This document shows, piece by piece, positions 1 to 8,770 of a DNA stretch of 64,000 bases (positions are counted from its first letter, which is position 1; each line of letters starts with the position of its first letter). A program made the position numbers and the translations under genes. A model generated the notes under the pieces. The model had not been told where the DNA came from, ran no database searches, and saw only the letters and a list, made by a program, of their open reading frames with translations. This stretch comes from Tannerella sp. (GTDB taxonomy: Bacteria; Bacteroidota; Bacteroidia; Bacteroidales; Tannerellaceae), in NCBI GenBank assembly GCA_031285565.1, contig JAITVY010000082.1:1-64000 (forward strand). The letters run 5' to 3'.

Positions 1-221
1 ATTCTTCTAAGTTAATGATTCCTAGGGGATTGAGCAAATATTAATGCATTTATTTTATTGATAATAAATATTTTAAACATCTTGCGATTCGTTAGGTTTT
101 CAACTACTGATTCGCATTAATAAGTAATTTGGCGTTTTTTTATATCAAAATCGGAACAATATTCAGAATAAATCTCCTATTTTTGTGTAAACATTTATTC
201 ATAAATAATAATAAAATTATC

Positions 222-1004
222 ATGAAAAGCAAACTTTTAAAATTAGGACTCGCTTCCGCTGCATGTTTTGTGTGTGCAGCATCTTATGCTCAAAAGAGTT
301 ATCCCGAACCGGGACAAATGAAACCCGACATGTCGGAATTCTGGCTTCCTCAGCCAACAATTGTAACACCGGGTGATATCAAAACCAATTCAGCCCCATC
401 AGACGCCATTGTATTATTCGACGGAAAAGATTTATCCGCATGGGAAAGTGTAAAAACAAAAGGTGCTGCCGAATGGACTGTGAATAACGACGGATCATTT
501 ACCGTAAATAAACCAACCGGCGATATACAGACCAAACAATCATTTGACGATTTTCAATTGCATATCGAATGGTGTGTTCCTACCCATATAACCGGCCAAA
601 GCCAAGGACGTGGTAATAGTGGCATTTTCCTGCAGGGTAAATACGAAGTGCAGGTATTGGACAACTATCAAAACGAAACTTATTCAAACGGACAAGCCGG
701 AAGTATTTACAAACAATCCCGTCCATTGGTAAATGCTATGCGCAAACCAGGCGAATGGAATGTGTATGATATTATTTATACCGCTCCCGTATTCAAAGAA
801 GACGGTACTTACCGTTCGGCTCCTCGTGTAACGATTATTCACAACGGTATTGTGGTACAAAATAACACAACGATTCTTGGAACAACAGAATATATCGGAT
901 TCCCGAAAGTTGAAAAACACGGTGCAGGTCCTATCATTCTGCAAAGCCATGGCGATCCGAGCGAACCGATCAGCTTCCGGAATATCTGGATCAGAGAATT
1001 ATAA
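222..1004 (+). CDS. Secreted DUF1080 (3-keto-disaccharide hydrolase-like) protein
   Basis: The protein is 260 residues from the ATG at 222. An in-frame TTG at 129 would add a poorly conserved extension in front of the signal peptide, so I prefer 222. Residues 1-23 form a classic signal peptide ending at an Ala-Gln junction, so the protein is exported. The rest matches the DUF1080 concanavalin-like fold: a 'LFDGKDLSAWES' opening, 'GNSGIFLQGKYEVQVLD' in the middle and 'GPIILQSHGD...FRNIWI' near the end. Members of this family hydrolyse 3-keto-glycosides or bind glycans in Bacteroidota. The exact substrate cannot be read from the sequence. It stands alone, followed by a strong terminator at 1036. 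Confidence 0.87.
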   Translation: MKSKLLKLGLASAACFVCAASYAQKSYPEPGQMKPDMSEFWLPQPTIVTPGDIKTNSAPSDAIVLFDGKDLSAWESVKTKGAAEWTVNNDGSFTVNKPTGDIQTKQSFDDFQLHIEWCVPTHITGQSQGRGNSGIFLQGKYEVQVLDNYQNETYSNGQAGSIYKQSRPLVNAMRKPGEWNVYDIIYTAPVFKEDGTYRSAPRVTIIHNGIVVQNNTTILGTTEYIGFPKVEKHGAGPIILQSHGDPSEPISFRNIWIREL

Positions 1005-1035
1005 AAAACTGATAATAAAAAGAACTGTCCTAAAG

Positions 1036-1072
1036 GTCGGAATAAACATTATTCCGGCTTTTATTTTTTTAT
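1036..1072 (+). terminator. Rho-independent terminator after the DUF1080 gene
   Basis: A 10-bp stem (1036-1045 with 1049-1058, one G-U pair, loop ACA) is followed by a T-rich run at 1059-1070. It sits just before the convergent ATPase gene ends. Confidence 0.85.
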
Positions 1073-1627
1073 ATGGCCTAATATAAACCGGGCACGCACA
1101 TCAACAGAATCCTTCGGCACTTCTATTACATTATAATTATATTCCAGGTACGTCTTTTTCATCATTTCATACGTATACACCGCCTCATCCCAATCCTGCT
1201 TCCGTTCGGTATCCGTTTCATAAATTTCTTTCCAGGCCGGTAACAAAAAGACATGTTTATTATACCTACAACGAAATGCTTCCCCGGTCATCTCTTCCGG
1301 AAGTTCCATTTCAATCATACGGGCATAACAAAACGTATCCGGTATACCTCTGTCGAAAAATACAGTTTTACCGGTAAAACTCCGGCTTGTATCCAGATAA
1401 CTCTTCACTGACCCGTTAAGCATAAGAGTCGTATAATATTCCTTATTTTTCCAGGGCAAACCCTCTCCACCGGTTTCCATTTGATGCCTGATAATCTCAC
1501 GGGCCACTTCCGGTACAATTTTGTAACCATACGTCTCGAGCTTGTGAAGCAAAGTAGTCTTCCCAACTCCGGGTCCTCCCGTCAAAACATAAAAAGTATC
1601 CCGTTCAATGATATCTGATTGCATCAT
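1061..1627 (-). CDS. Small P-loop ATPase (AAA_28 / NadR-like kinase family)
   Basis: This 188-residue protein starts at ATG 1627, with a second ATG directly after it. Residues 11-25 carry a Walker A loop, 'LTGGPGVGKTTLLHKL'. Further on are a conserved 'VPEVAREII' segment and 'VFFDRGIPDTFCYAR', typical of the AAA_28 predicted ATPase group related to the ribosylnicotinamide kinase domain of NadR. The substrate is unknown; a nucleoside or small-molecule kinase role is possible by fold. It is flanked by a 460-bp AT-rich upstream region and stands alone. Confidence 0.75.
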   Translation of the reverse strand: MMQSDIIERDTFYVLTGGPGVGKTTLLHKLETYGYKIVPEVAREIIRHQMETGGEGLPWKNKEYYTTLMLNGSVKSYLDTSRSFTGKTVFFDRGIPDTFCYARMIEMELPEEMTGEAFRCRYNKHVFLLPAWKEIYETDTERKQDWDEAVYTYEMMKKTYLEYNYNVIEVPKDSVDVRARFILGHIKK

Positions 1628-2088
1628 ATTATATATTGTATTAAGGTCGCATGGAATGACTCTAACGAATGATTAAAGGTTAGTCGTTAGTGGTTAATTA
1701 TCAGCAATTAAACAAATCAACAATTTATCATTTTGTCTTTCATTTTCAATTTTCCACTTTGACTATGGCCGATGTACGCTTCGCTCCAATTCAATTTTCA
1801 ATTAATATAGACTACCAACTACTATCTACTTTATTTAGAACTTCTTTAACTCCTGATTGGAATTAATCACTTATCATTAACAATTAACCACTGAATTATG
1901 TTATGCCTGCAATTATTAATACTGCAAAGATAGAATAAAATCATAAATTCAATTTATCCTGTAAATTCTGTGTATTAAGGAATTCTGTCAATTATCCAGT
2001 TACTTAATCATTCAATTATTCCCTCTAATAGTTGTAAAATTCCCGGCAGTTATTTATATTTACGGTGTAATAATAATCTGAATTTATT
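1628..2088. other. AT-rich intergenic region with degenerate repeats
   Basis: There is no supportable gene here. The stretch consists of repeated phrases such as TTAATCATTAACAATTAA and CAATTTTCAATTTTCC. A 21-bp word starting at 1840 (ACTTCTTTAACTCC...) recurs in inverted orientation at 12327-12347. A weak -7-like box (TATATTTA, 2055-2062) precedes the next gene. Confidence 0.6.
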
Positions 2089-2706
2089 ATGCAACAGAAA
2101 CTTGTTATCTCTGAAATCTTAAAAGAGGCATGGAAAGGTCTTAAAGCCGAGTTCTGGTTACTTGTCGGTTTAACTATCGGATATGTGCTTATTATGATGT
2201 CATTAGGCTTATTCATTCCCGATATGAAAGAAGGTATAAGCGCCACAGCCATTGCAATAATGACATTGAGCTTCGTTTTTTCGGTTATTTTCTCACTCGG
2301 GTACACCAAGAATCTGTTTCAGGTACTCGATAAAGAAGAGCCTCAATTCTCTGCATACGGACGTCAGTCATTGAAATTCTTCAATTTCCTGATAGCCTAT
2401 ATACTTTATATCATCATTATAAGTATAGGATTTGCATTGCTCATTATTCCCGGATTCTATCTGGCTTTAAGGCTTCAGTTTTTCGCAGCTTCGATTATAG
2501 ACGAAAATACCAGCACAATCGGTTCTTTAAAACGAAGCTGGGGAATAACAAAAGGTCAAACCCTCTCTTTGTTCCTATTAATGCTGATAATGATTGCATT
2601 ATATATTATTGGAATATTGGCACTGGGTATCGGAGTCTTTATTATTATTCCGTTCATCGGGCTGATGTATTGCTATGTTTTTCGAAAATTAACCCTTATG
2701 GTATGA
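2089..2706 (+). CDS. Multi-pass membrane protein of unknown function
   Basis: This 205-residue protein is dominated by about five hydrophobic segments, roughly residues 22-42, 57-75, 95-125, 155-180 and 183-200. Between them lies a conserved-looking amphipathic stretch, 'PGFYLALRLQFFAASIIDENTSTIGSLKRSWGITKGQ'. That pattern of an 'A...W..T.G' motif before the last membrane pair resembles the DUF975-like and glycerophosphoryl-diester-phosphodiesterase membrane-domain families, but I cannot assign a function. It is monocistronic, and the LacI gene downstream has its own promoter. Confidence 0.6.
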   Translation: MQQKLVISEILKEAWKGLKAEFWLLVGLTIGYVLIMMSLGLFIPDMKEGISATAIAIMTLSFVFSVIFSLGYTKNLFQVLDKEEPQFSAYGRQSLKFFNFLIAYILYIIIISIGFALLIIPGFYLALRLQFFAASIIDENTSTIGSLKRSWGITKGQTLSLFLLMLIMIALYIIGILALGIGVFIIIPFIGLMYCYVFRKLTLMV

Positions 2707-2872
2707 AACAAGACTCGTAAACTAATGGTTAATTATTAAGGTTAGTGATTAATTAATCGTTTACCACTAACCGCGAATCACTCGTTAGTTTCGTTCTACA
2801 CTCCTTTAGTGTTAAAAAATAATTATATCATAAAATTAAACATGAAAACCCATACCGTCTAAAAAAAACATG

Positions 2873-2880
2873 TATATTTG
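2873..2880 (+). promoter_or_regulatory. -7 promoter box for the LacI operon
   Basis: TATATTTG fits the Bacteroidota TAnnTTTG consensus. It overlaps the possible TTG start at 2878, which makes that start unlikely and supports the ATG at 2908 with a leader of about 20 nt. Confidence 0.55.
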
Positions 2881-2907
2881 TATGTGCGCGAACACATCCA
2901 TGAAAAT

Positions 2908-3963
2908 ATGAAACACTTTAGAATAAAAGATATTGCAGTAATGGCAGGTGTATCAGTCGGAACGGTTGATCGGGTACTGCATAAACGTGGTAGAGTATCA
3001 GAAGAAGCTCAGAAAAAAGTAGAGAAAGCGCTCAAAGAAATCAACTACCAGCCCAACCTGATTGCACGCTCATTAGCATCCAAAAAAGTCTGCCGGATAT
3101 TAACAATCATTCCGTCTTATCAACCGGGTGACTATTGGTCGATCGTATACGAAGGAATAGCCAAAGCCGAACAGGAATTTTCCGACTATCATCTTGAGGT
3201 TAAACCTCTATATTTCAACCAATACGACAAATCCAGTTTTGACCTTTTAATTCCTGAAATACAAAAAGAGACCTGCCAGGGAGTCATTATTGCTCCTTTA
3301 TTCAAAGAAAGCTCTTTAAAGCTAACACAGTATCTCGACGAGCAATCTATTCCATATATTTTAATTGACGCTTTTATCGAAAACACCAAAAGTCTTGCCT
3401 ATTATGGAACAGATTCGTATACTTCCGGCTATTTAAGCGGTCGTTTACTATTCAAACAAATTCAGGCAGACAACAATTTACTCTTATTCAACATCATCCG
3501 GAAGGGAAGCACCGAATCTCCGCAGGTTTCAATGCGCGAAAAAGGATTCCGCGACTATTTATCGGAAGCCGGTTTTCAGGGTAGTATTTATCCCATATCT
3601 ATTTCTGCCGAATATCCCGAAGATAACACATATATACTGAATACATTTCTCAAAAAAAGAAACAACATCAAAGCCGGGATCATATTTAATTCGCGTGTAC
3701 ATATTGCAGCATCCTACTTTCTGAAACATAAAATAACAGACTTTTTCATGATCGGATATGATACCATTGATGCCAATATACCCTACCTGAAAAACGGAAT
3801 TGTTTCGCATCTGATCGCACAACGTCCTGAAGTACAAGGATACAACAGTGTAAAAGCGTTATTCTATCATCTATCGCTCAATCAAGCAGTCGAAAAAATC
3901 AATTACATGCCTATCGATATTTTGATGAAAGAAAACATAGATTATTACAACAACTATATATAA
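2908..3963 (+). CDS. LacI-family transcriptional regulator
   Basis: The protein is 351 residues from ATG 2908. The N-terminal helix-turn-helix reads 'FRIKDIAVMAGVSVGTVDRVLHKRGRVSE', followed by the LacI hinge 'YQPNLIARSLASKK'. Residues about 60-340 form a periplasmic-binding-protein-like sugar sensor domain. Its stop lies 17 nt before the SDR gene, so it probably heads and regulates the operon SDR, sugar-acid kinase and LarA homologue. The effector is inferred to be an aldonate or uronate intermediate of that pathway. It is a full-length member of the family. Confidence 0.88.
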   Translation: MKHFRIKDIAVMAGVSVGTVDRVLHKRGRVSEEAQKKVEKALKEINYQPNLIARSLASKKVCRILTIIPSYQPGDYWSIVYEGIAKAEQEFSDYHLEVKPLYFNQYDKSSFDLLIPEIQKETCQGVIIAPLFKESSLKLTQYLDEQSIPYILIDAFIENTKSLAYYGTDSYTSGYLSGRLLFKQIQADNNLLLFNIIRKGSTESPQVSMREKGFRDYLSEAGFQGSIYPISISAEYPEDNTYILNTFLKKRNNIKAGIIFNSRVHIAASYFLKHKITDFFMIGYDTIDANIPYLKNGIVSHLIAQRPEVQGYNSVKALFYHLSLNQAVEKINYMPIDILMKENIDYYNNYI

Positions 3964-3980
3964 TTAAAAACAAAGAATTT

Positions 3981-4796
3981 ATGGAAAATCAATTATTCAG
4001 CGTAAAAGACAAAGTGATTATCCTGACAGGAGGAAGCGGAATCCTGGGAAGTAGTATGGCTAAATATCTTGCCAGCGAAAAAGCCAAAGTCGTAATTCTC
4101 GACCGTAATGCAGAAGCAGGTAAAAAATTAGAAGAGGAGATAAATGCCACAGGCTGCATATCGTTATTTCTTGAAACAGATGTGCTCAACAAAAGTGTTC
4201 TTGAGCAAAACCGCAAAGACATACTGGATGCATTCGGAACAATTGACGTTCTGATTAATCTTGCCGGTGGTAATATGCCCGGAGCAACTATTCCGCCCGA
4301 CAAAACATTCTTCGATCTTGATATTGACGCATTCCGCAAGGTAGTCGATCTGAATCTGTTCGGTACCGTACTCCCGACAATGGTTTTTGCCAGAGTAATG
4401 GCCGATAATAAAAAAGGATGTATCATCAATATATCCTCCGAATCAGCGCTTCGTCCGTTAACCCGCGTGGTAGGATACGGCTGTGCCAAAGCAGCAATCA
4501 GTAACTTCACACAATACATGGCCGGCGAGATGTCTACCAAATTCGGTGAAGGAATACGCGTGAACGCAATCGCGCCGGGCTTCTTCCTGACAGAACAAAA
4601 CCGGGCTCTGATGAGTAATCCCGACGGTACACCTACCGACAGATGCAAAACAGTGATGGCACATACACCTTTTGGTCGTCTGGGTCGTCCGGACGAACTA
4701 CTGGGTACAGTGCAATGGCTGGCCAGCGAAGCTTCCGCTTTTGTTACAGGTACCATCATACCTATTGACGGCGGATTTGATGCATTCTCCATCTAA
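3981..4796 (+). CDS. SDR-family D-mannonate oxidoreductase / fructuronate reductase
   Basis: This 271-residue classical short-chain dehydrogenase closely resembles the SDR-type D-mannonate oxidoreductases, which replace UxuB in many Bacteroidota. Visible features are the nucleotide loop 'TGGSGILG' (residues 16-23), a variant 'NLAGG' motif, Ser152/Ser153, and the catalytic Tyr166 and Lys170 in 'YGCAK'. The 'RVNAIAPGFFLTEQNRAL' segment is characteristic of this subgroup. The likely reaction is NAD(P)-dependent interconversion of D-fructuronate and D-mannonate in the cytoplasm. It lies 17 nt after the LacI gene and 80 nt before the kinase gene. Substrate identity is an inference from subgroup similarity. 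Confidence 0.82.
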   Translation: MENQLFSVKDKVIILTGGSGILGSSMAKYLASEKAKVVILDRNAEAGKKLEEEINATGCISLFLETDVLNKSVLEQNRKDILDAFGTIDVLINLAGGNMPGATIPPDKTFFDLDIDAFRKVVDLNLFGTVLPTMVFARVMADNKKGCIINISSESALRPLTRVVGYGCAKAAISNFTQYMAGEMSTKFGEGIRVNAIAPGFFLTEQNRALMSNPDGTPTDRCKTVMAHTPFGRLGRPDELLGTVQWLASEASAFVTGTIIPIDGGFDAFSI

Positions 4797-4876
4797 ACAA
4801 GTAGTCAAAGGAGTTAAGGAGAAAGCAGAAAGAATTAATTTTGAATCTTGAATCTTGAATTTTAAATATAAAAAAC

Positions 4877-5953
4877 ATGAACCTAAAAGAAAATTATAAA
4901 TGGGCCATGATAGTGCCAACCAGCATGGGAATCCGTTTAACACCTATAGCCCAGGGGCAACCCATACATAAAAGCGACCAGTTATTTATGCAGGCAACAA
5001 GTGCCGAATCGAATGTAGCAAGTGTTTCGGCCTATCTTGGCTTACCCGTGAAAATATTAACCACTTTTGTAAAAGGAAGCCCTATCGCACAATTCATCAA
5101 AGATAACCTGCATAGCCGTCATATGGAATATGAAGGCAAAGAAGTGGAACAAGGCGATCCCTGGGGATACCGCCACCAGATTAATATTGCCGATAGTGGT
5201 TTCGGTTCGCGCGGACCACGTGTATGGAACGATCGTAGCGGCGAAGTAGGACGCACCCTCAACGTAAAAGATTTCGATCTCGATCGCATCTTTGGCGAAG
5301 AAGGCGTACAGATATTACACTTATCAGGCCTTATCGGTGCGTTATCCGCTGAGACCAGTCAATTCTGTTTAGAACTGGCCCGTGCTGCTAAAAAGTACGG
5401 TACTAAAATATCTTTCGACCTGAACCACCGGGCATCTTTCTGGAAAGGCCGCGAAACAGAACTGGCAGCTATATTCAATGAAATAGCATCGATATCCGAT
5501 ATTTTAATCGGCAACGAAGAAGACTTCCAGCTTTGCCTGAAAGTTGAAGGCCCCGAAGCCGGCGGAAAAGATATCGGCGCAAAGATCGAAAGCTTCAAAG
5601 GCATGATCCAAAACGTAATGAAAGCGTTCCCGAATGCTTCGGTATACGCAACTACACTTCGTGAAGTAATCAGTGCAAATAATCACCTCTGGGGAGCGAT
5701 TATGTACGAAGGCGGCGAGTGGCATGTAATCGAACCACGTCCGATCAATGTATTGGATCGCATCGGTGGCGGTGATGGTTTTGTAGGAGGATTACTCTAT
5801 GGTATCCTTAAAGGTTGGGAACCCGCAAAATGGGCGCAATTCGGATGGGCAACAGGAGCCCTGGCAACTACTTTCCTTACCGACTACGGACAACCGGCCG
5901 ATGAAGATCAGGTGTGGAGTATCTGGAAGGGGAATGCGAGAGTACTGAGATAA
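4877..5953 (+). CDS. PfkB-family sugar kinase, probable 2-keto-3-deoxygluconate kinase
   Basis: This 358-residue ribokinase-fold protein has the C-terminal signature 'DRIGGGDGFVGGLL', with catalytic base Asp300, and the mid-domain 'FDLNHRASFWKG' common in KDG kinases. It would phosphorylate a sugar acid, most plausibly 2-keto-3-deoxygluconate to KDPG. Its place after the SDR mannonate oxidoreductase supports that. It is slightly longer than usual because of the insert around residues 85-125. The specificity is inferred. Tandem TTGAATC-like repeats lie just upstream (4842-4862). Confidence 0.8.
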   Translation: MNLKENYKWAMIVPTSMGIRLTPIAQGQPIHKSDQLFMQATSAESNVASVSAYLGLPVKILTTFVKGSPIAQFIKDNLHSRHMEYEGKEVEQGDPWGYRHQINIADSGFGSRGPRVWNDRSGEVGRTLNVKDFDLDRIFGEEGVQILHLSGLIGALSAETSQFCLELARAAKKYGTKISFDLNHRASFWKGRETELAAIFNEIASISDILIGNEEDFQLCLKVEGPEAGGKDIGAKIESFKGMIQNVMKAFPNASVYATTLREVISANNHLWGAIMYEGGEWHVIEPRPINVLDRIGGGDGFVGGLLYGILKGWEPAKWAQFGWATGALATTFLTDYGQPADEDQVWSIWKGNARVLR

Positions 5954-6054
5954 TTATTAATTGTCAATTGTTAATGTTTAATTATAAACAAATGGCCAAT
6001 ATCCTGACATTTATCAATTAATCATTAACAATTAAACATTAAACATTAATATAA

Positions 6055-7320
6055 ATGCTTTACTACCAACAAGGATCACCATCTACCGCTTTCAGCAAAG
6101 ACGAAATAAAGAAGGCGCTTTTCGAAACATTCGATAAACTCGGACCGAAGAAGAAAGTCCTGGCCATACCGCCCGACTTTACCCGCTTTCACTCCAGGGC
6201 AGGCGAACTAACGCAGTACGCATACGAGTATTACGGAGATAAGCTGACGGATATACTTCCGGCCTTAGGTACCCATTTTCCGATGACCGACGCAGAAATT
6301 GAAAAAATGTTTCCCGGCGTTCCGTTATCGTTATTCCGTGTACATAACTGGCGCGAAGATGTCGTTACCGTTGGGACTGTACCCGGCGAATATGTAAAAG
6401 AAATATCCGAAGGCGCATTAGACTATCCGGTGCCTGTACAGGTAAACCGGATGCTACTCGAAGGAGGTTACGACCTCATCCTGTCACTCGGACAAGTCGT
6501 TCCGCACGAAGTAATCGGAATGGCCAACTACAATAAAAACATCTTTGTAGGAGTCGGAGGCTCCGAATGTATCAATAAAAGCCATTTCATTGGTGCCGCA
6601 TACGGCATGGAACGCATTATGGGTCGAGCATCTACACCTGTCAGAAGCGTTCTTAATTATGCTTCGGATCATTTCACCAACGACCTTCCGATCGTTTACC
6701 TGCAAACAGTAATATCCGAAGGCGACGACGGACTACAAATGCGTGGTTTATTTATTGGCGATGACTTTGAATGCTTTGATAAAGCTGCAAAGTTATCATT
6801 GGAGACAAACTTCCGCATGATGGACAGGGAGATGAAAAAAGTAGTCGTTTATCTTGATCCCGAAGAATTCCGCAGTACATGGCTGGGCAATAAGAGTATC
6901 TATCGTACACGCATGGCAATCGCCGACGACGGAGAGCTGATAGTGCTGGCGCCGGGTCTGCACCAGTTTGGAGAAGACCCGACCAATGACGTACTGATCC
7001 GTAAATACGGATACGTACATACACCACAGGTATTGAAATATGTCGAAGAGAATGAAGACCTTCAGAACGGACTGGGTGTAGCAGCGCATTTGATTCACGG
7101 AACATCCGAAGGACGTTTCAACATCACCTATTGTCCCGGACATCTTACGCGTGAAGAAATTGAGAGTGTAGGATTTAATTATGCCGATCTGAATGAAATG
7201 ATGGAGAAGTATAATCCCTGCAAACTTAAAGACGGGTGGAATATGGTTGACGGTGAAGAAATATATTACATTTCCAATCCTGCCCTTGGCCTTTGGGCGT
7301 ATAAGGAACGTTTTGAGTAG
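6055..7320 (+). CDS. LarA-family nickel-pincer racemase/epimerase homologue
   Basis: This 421-residue protein has the DUF2088 lactate-racemase fold. Key LarA positions can be matched: Asp41 and Arg44 in 'PDFTRFHS', His74 in 'LGTHFPMT', His151 in 'VVPHEVIG', Lys161 exactly 10 residues later and His177 a further 16 later. This reproduces the His174-Lys184-His200 spacing of Lactiplantibacillus LarA, where Lys184 carries the Ni-pincer nucleotide. Catalysis on a 2-hydroxy acid is therefore likely. In this cluster the substrate may be an aldonate (gluconate/mannonate 2-epimerisation) rather than lactate. No larB, larC or larE cofactor genes are in the window. A repeat-rich 100-bp gap separates it from the kinase gene. 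Confidence 0.82.
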   Translation: MLYYQQGSPSTAFSKDEIKKALFETFDKLGPKKKVLAIPPDFTRFHSRAGELTQYAYEYYGDKLTDILPALGTHFPMTDAEIEKMFPGVPLSLFRVHNWREDVVTVGTVPGEYVKEISEGALDYPVPVQVNRMLLEGGYDLILSLGQVVPHEVIGMANYNKNIFVGVGGSECINKSHFIGAAYGMERIMGRASTPVRSVLNYASDHFTNDLPIVYLQTVISEGDDGLQMRGLFIGDDFECFDKAAKLSLETNFRMMDREMKKVVVYLDPEEFRSTWLGNKSIYRTRMAIADDGELIVLAPGLHQFGEDPTNDVLIRKYGYVHTPQVLKYVEENEDLQNGLGVAAHLIHGTSEGRFNITYCPGHLTREEIESVGFNYADLNEMMEKYNPCKLKDGWNMVDGEEIYYISNPALGLWAYKERFE

Positions 7321-7447
7321 TCAAACTAGTGATTAATGGTAAGTTATTAGTGGTTAGCTCACAACAGGAATCAAATTGTATATTGAATCGCTTAATCGTG
7401 TAAACATAAACGTTGAATCTTGAACCTGAAACTTTGAACTATATAAG

Positions 7448-7469
7448 TGCCGAGTCACGATAAACGACT
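7448..7469 (+). repeat. Dispersed 22-bp repeat, copy A
   Basis: The word beginning TGCCGAGTCACG is identical, in inverted orientation, to 17616-17637. Weaker similarity (CGAAGCnGAAC) continues on the 3' side in both copies. No ORF covers it. Confidence 0.75.
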
Positions 7470-7532
7470 AGCGAAGCTGAACGTTTTAAATAAAGTCTTT
7501 TTCATTTCTGTACACAACTATAAATTTAAAAA

Positions 7533-7571
7533 TGGGCGCAGATTTCGTAGAATTACGTAAATTTGCGCCCA
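7533..7571 (+). promoter_or_regulatory. Large hairpin/palindrome overlapping the pdxB promoter
   Basis: Thirteen base pairs (7533-7545 with 7559-7571, one G-U) enclose an inner CGTA/TACG stem and a GAAT loop. The -7 box TAAATTTG (7558-7565) lies in the right arm, and the stem ends 12 nt before the pdxB ATG. This could be an operator or a 5' RNA hairpin. Confidence 0.6.
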
Positions 7572-7583
7572 AAATCAATTATA

Positions 7584-8729
7584 ATGAAACGATTAAAAAT
7601 CATTACCGATGATAAGATTCCCTTCCTGAAAGGTATAATGGAACCTTATGCAGACATTGTATATCTGCCCGGAGCAAAAACAACCGCCACTGATGTAAAA
7701 GATGCCGATGCCATCTTTACACGTACGCGCACCAAATGCAACGAGGCGCTATTAAAAGGAAGCAATGTAAAACTGATTGCTACCGCAACCATCGGTTTTG
7801 ATCATATCGACACGGACTATTGCGATGCTGCCGGAATCAAATGGGTGAATGCTCCCGGTTGTAATTCCTGGTCCGTTCAACAATATATCACAGCTGTGAT
7901 CGTAACATTGGCTAAAGAAAGGTCATTTACACTGTCGGATACGACGCTCGGTGTAATCGGTGTAGGAAATGTAGGTAGTAAGGTTGCACATGCAGCCGAA
8001 GCATTGGGTATGCGTGTATTATTAAACGACCCTCCCCGTGCCGAACAGGAAGGATACGATGCTTTTACTCCGTTGGAAACATTATTGGCAGAAAGCGACA
8101 TCGTAACATGCCATACCCCATTAACAAAAGAAGGCCCCTATCCTACTTATCATCTTTCGTCCACTGACTTCTTCAACCGGATGAAACCCGGAGCTATTTA
8201 TATGAACTCTGCACGTGGACCGGTAACCGACTCTCAGGCGCTCAAACAAGCCCTGGAGAACAAAATATCCGATTTCATACTCGACGTATGGGAAGGAGAA
8301 CCCGCTATTGATCCGATTTTGCTGGAGAAAGCATTTATAAGCACTCCGCATATTGCAGGGTATTCTTCCGACGGTAAAGCAAACGGAACGGCTGTATGTG
8401 TACATGAATTCTGCAAATTCTTCGGACTCGATGTCCTGCACGACTGGTATCCCGAATCGATACCTCCCCCACCTATGAATACAACATTTTCAATAGATGG
8501 AACAGGAAAAAGCAGCGAACAGATATTTTATGAAGCCGTAACTCATACCTATCCTGTTTGGGAAGACAGTAACCGCCTGAAACAATCGTCTTCAACCTTC
8601 GAAGAACAACGCGGAGGATATTGGATAAGACGCGAATTTAAAAACTTCACCATTCAACCGGTAAATATTGATAGCAAAACTATCGCATCATTGAAACAAA
8701 TAGGATTTCAAATAATAGTTAGTGATTAG
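7584..8729 (+). CDS. pdxB: 4-phosphoerythronate dehydrogenase
   Basis: The protein is 381 residues from ATG 7584; the upstream TTG at 7563 lies inside the promoter. PdxB oxidises 4-phosphoerythronate in the DXP-dependent pyridoxal phosphate pathway. Visible features are the D-2-hydroxyacid dehydrogenase Rossmann loop 'GVIGVGNVGSKV', catalytic Arg in 'SARGPV', Glu in 'WEGEP' and His in 'TPHIAG'. The 'VNAPGCNSWSVQQY' stretch and the extra C-terminal domain of about 100 residues are typical of PdxB rather than generic dehydrogenases. A conspicuous palindrome covers the promoter. The GNAT gene follows after 41 bp. Confidence 0.88.
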   Translation: MKRLKIITDDKIPFLKGIMEPYADIVYLPGAKTTATDVKDADAIFTRTRTKCNEALLKGSNVKLIATATIGFDHIDTDYCDAAGIKWVNAPGCNSWSVQQYITAVIVTLAKERSFTLSDTTLGVIGVGNVGSKVAHAAEALGMRVLLNDPPRAEQEGYDAFTPLETLLAESDIVTCHTPLTKEGPYPTYHLSSTDFFNRMKPGAIYMNSARGPVTDSQALKQALENKISDFILDVWEGEPAIDPILLEKAFISTPHIAGYSSDGKANGTAVCVHEFCKFFGLDVLHDWYPESIPPPPMNTTFSIDGTGKSSEQIFYEAVTHTYPVWEDSNRLKQSSSTFEEQRGGYWIRREFKNFTIQPVNIDSKTIASLKQIGFQIIVSD

Positions 8730-8770
8730 TGGTTAATGATATATGATGACATCAAACTACTTTTTTTAAT

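Noticed and set aside
3989..4792. Long reverse-strand frame over the SDR gene (267 residues)
   Set aside because: It mirrors a clear SDR gene with catalytic residues; the reverse product has no domain features.
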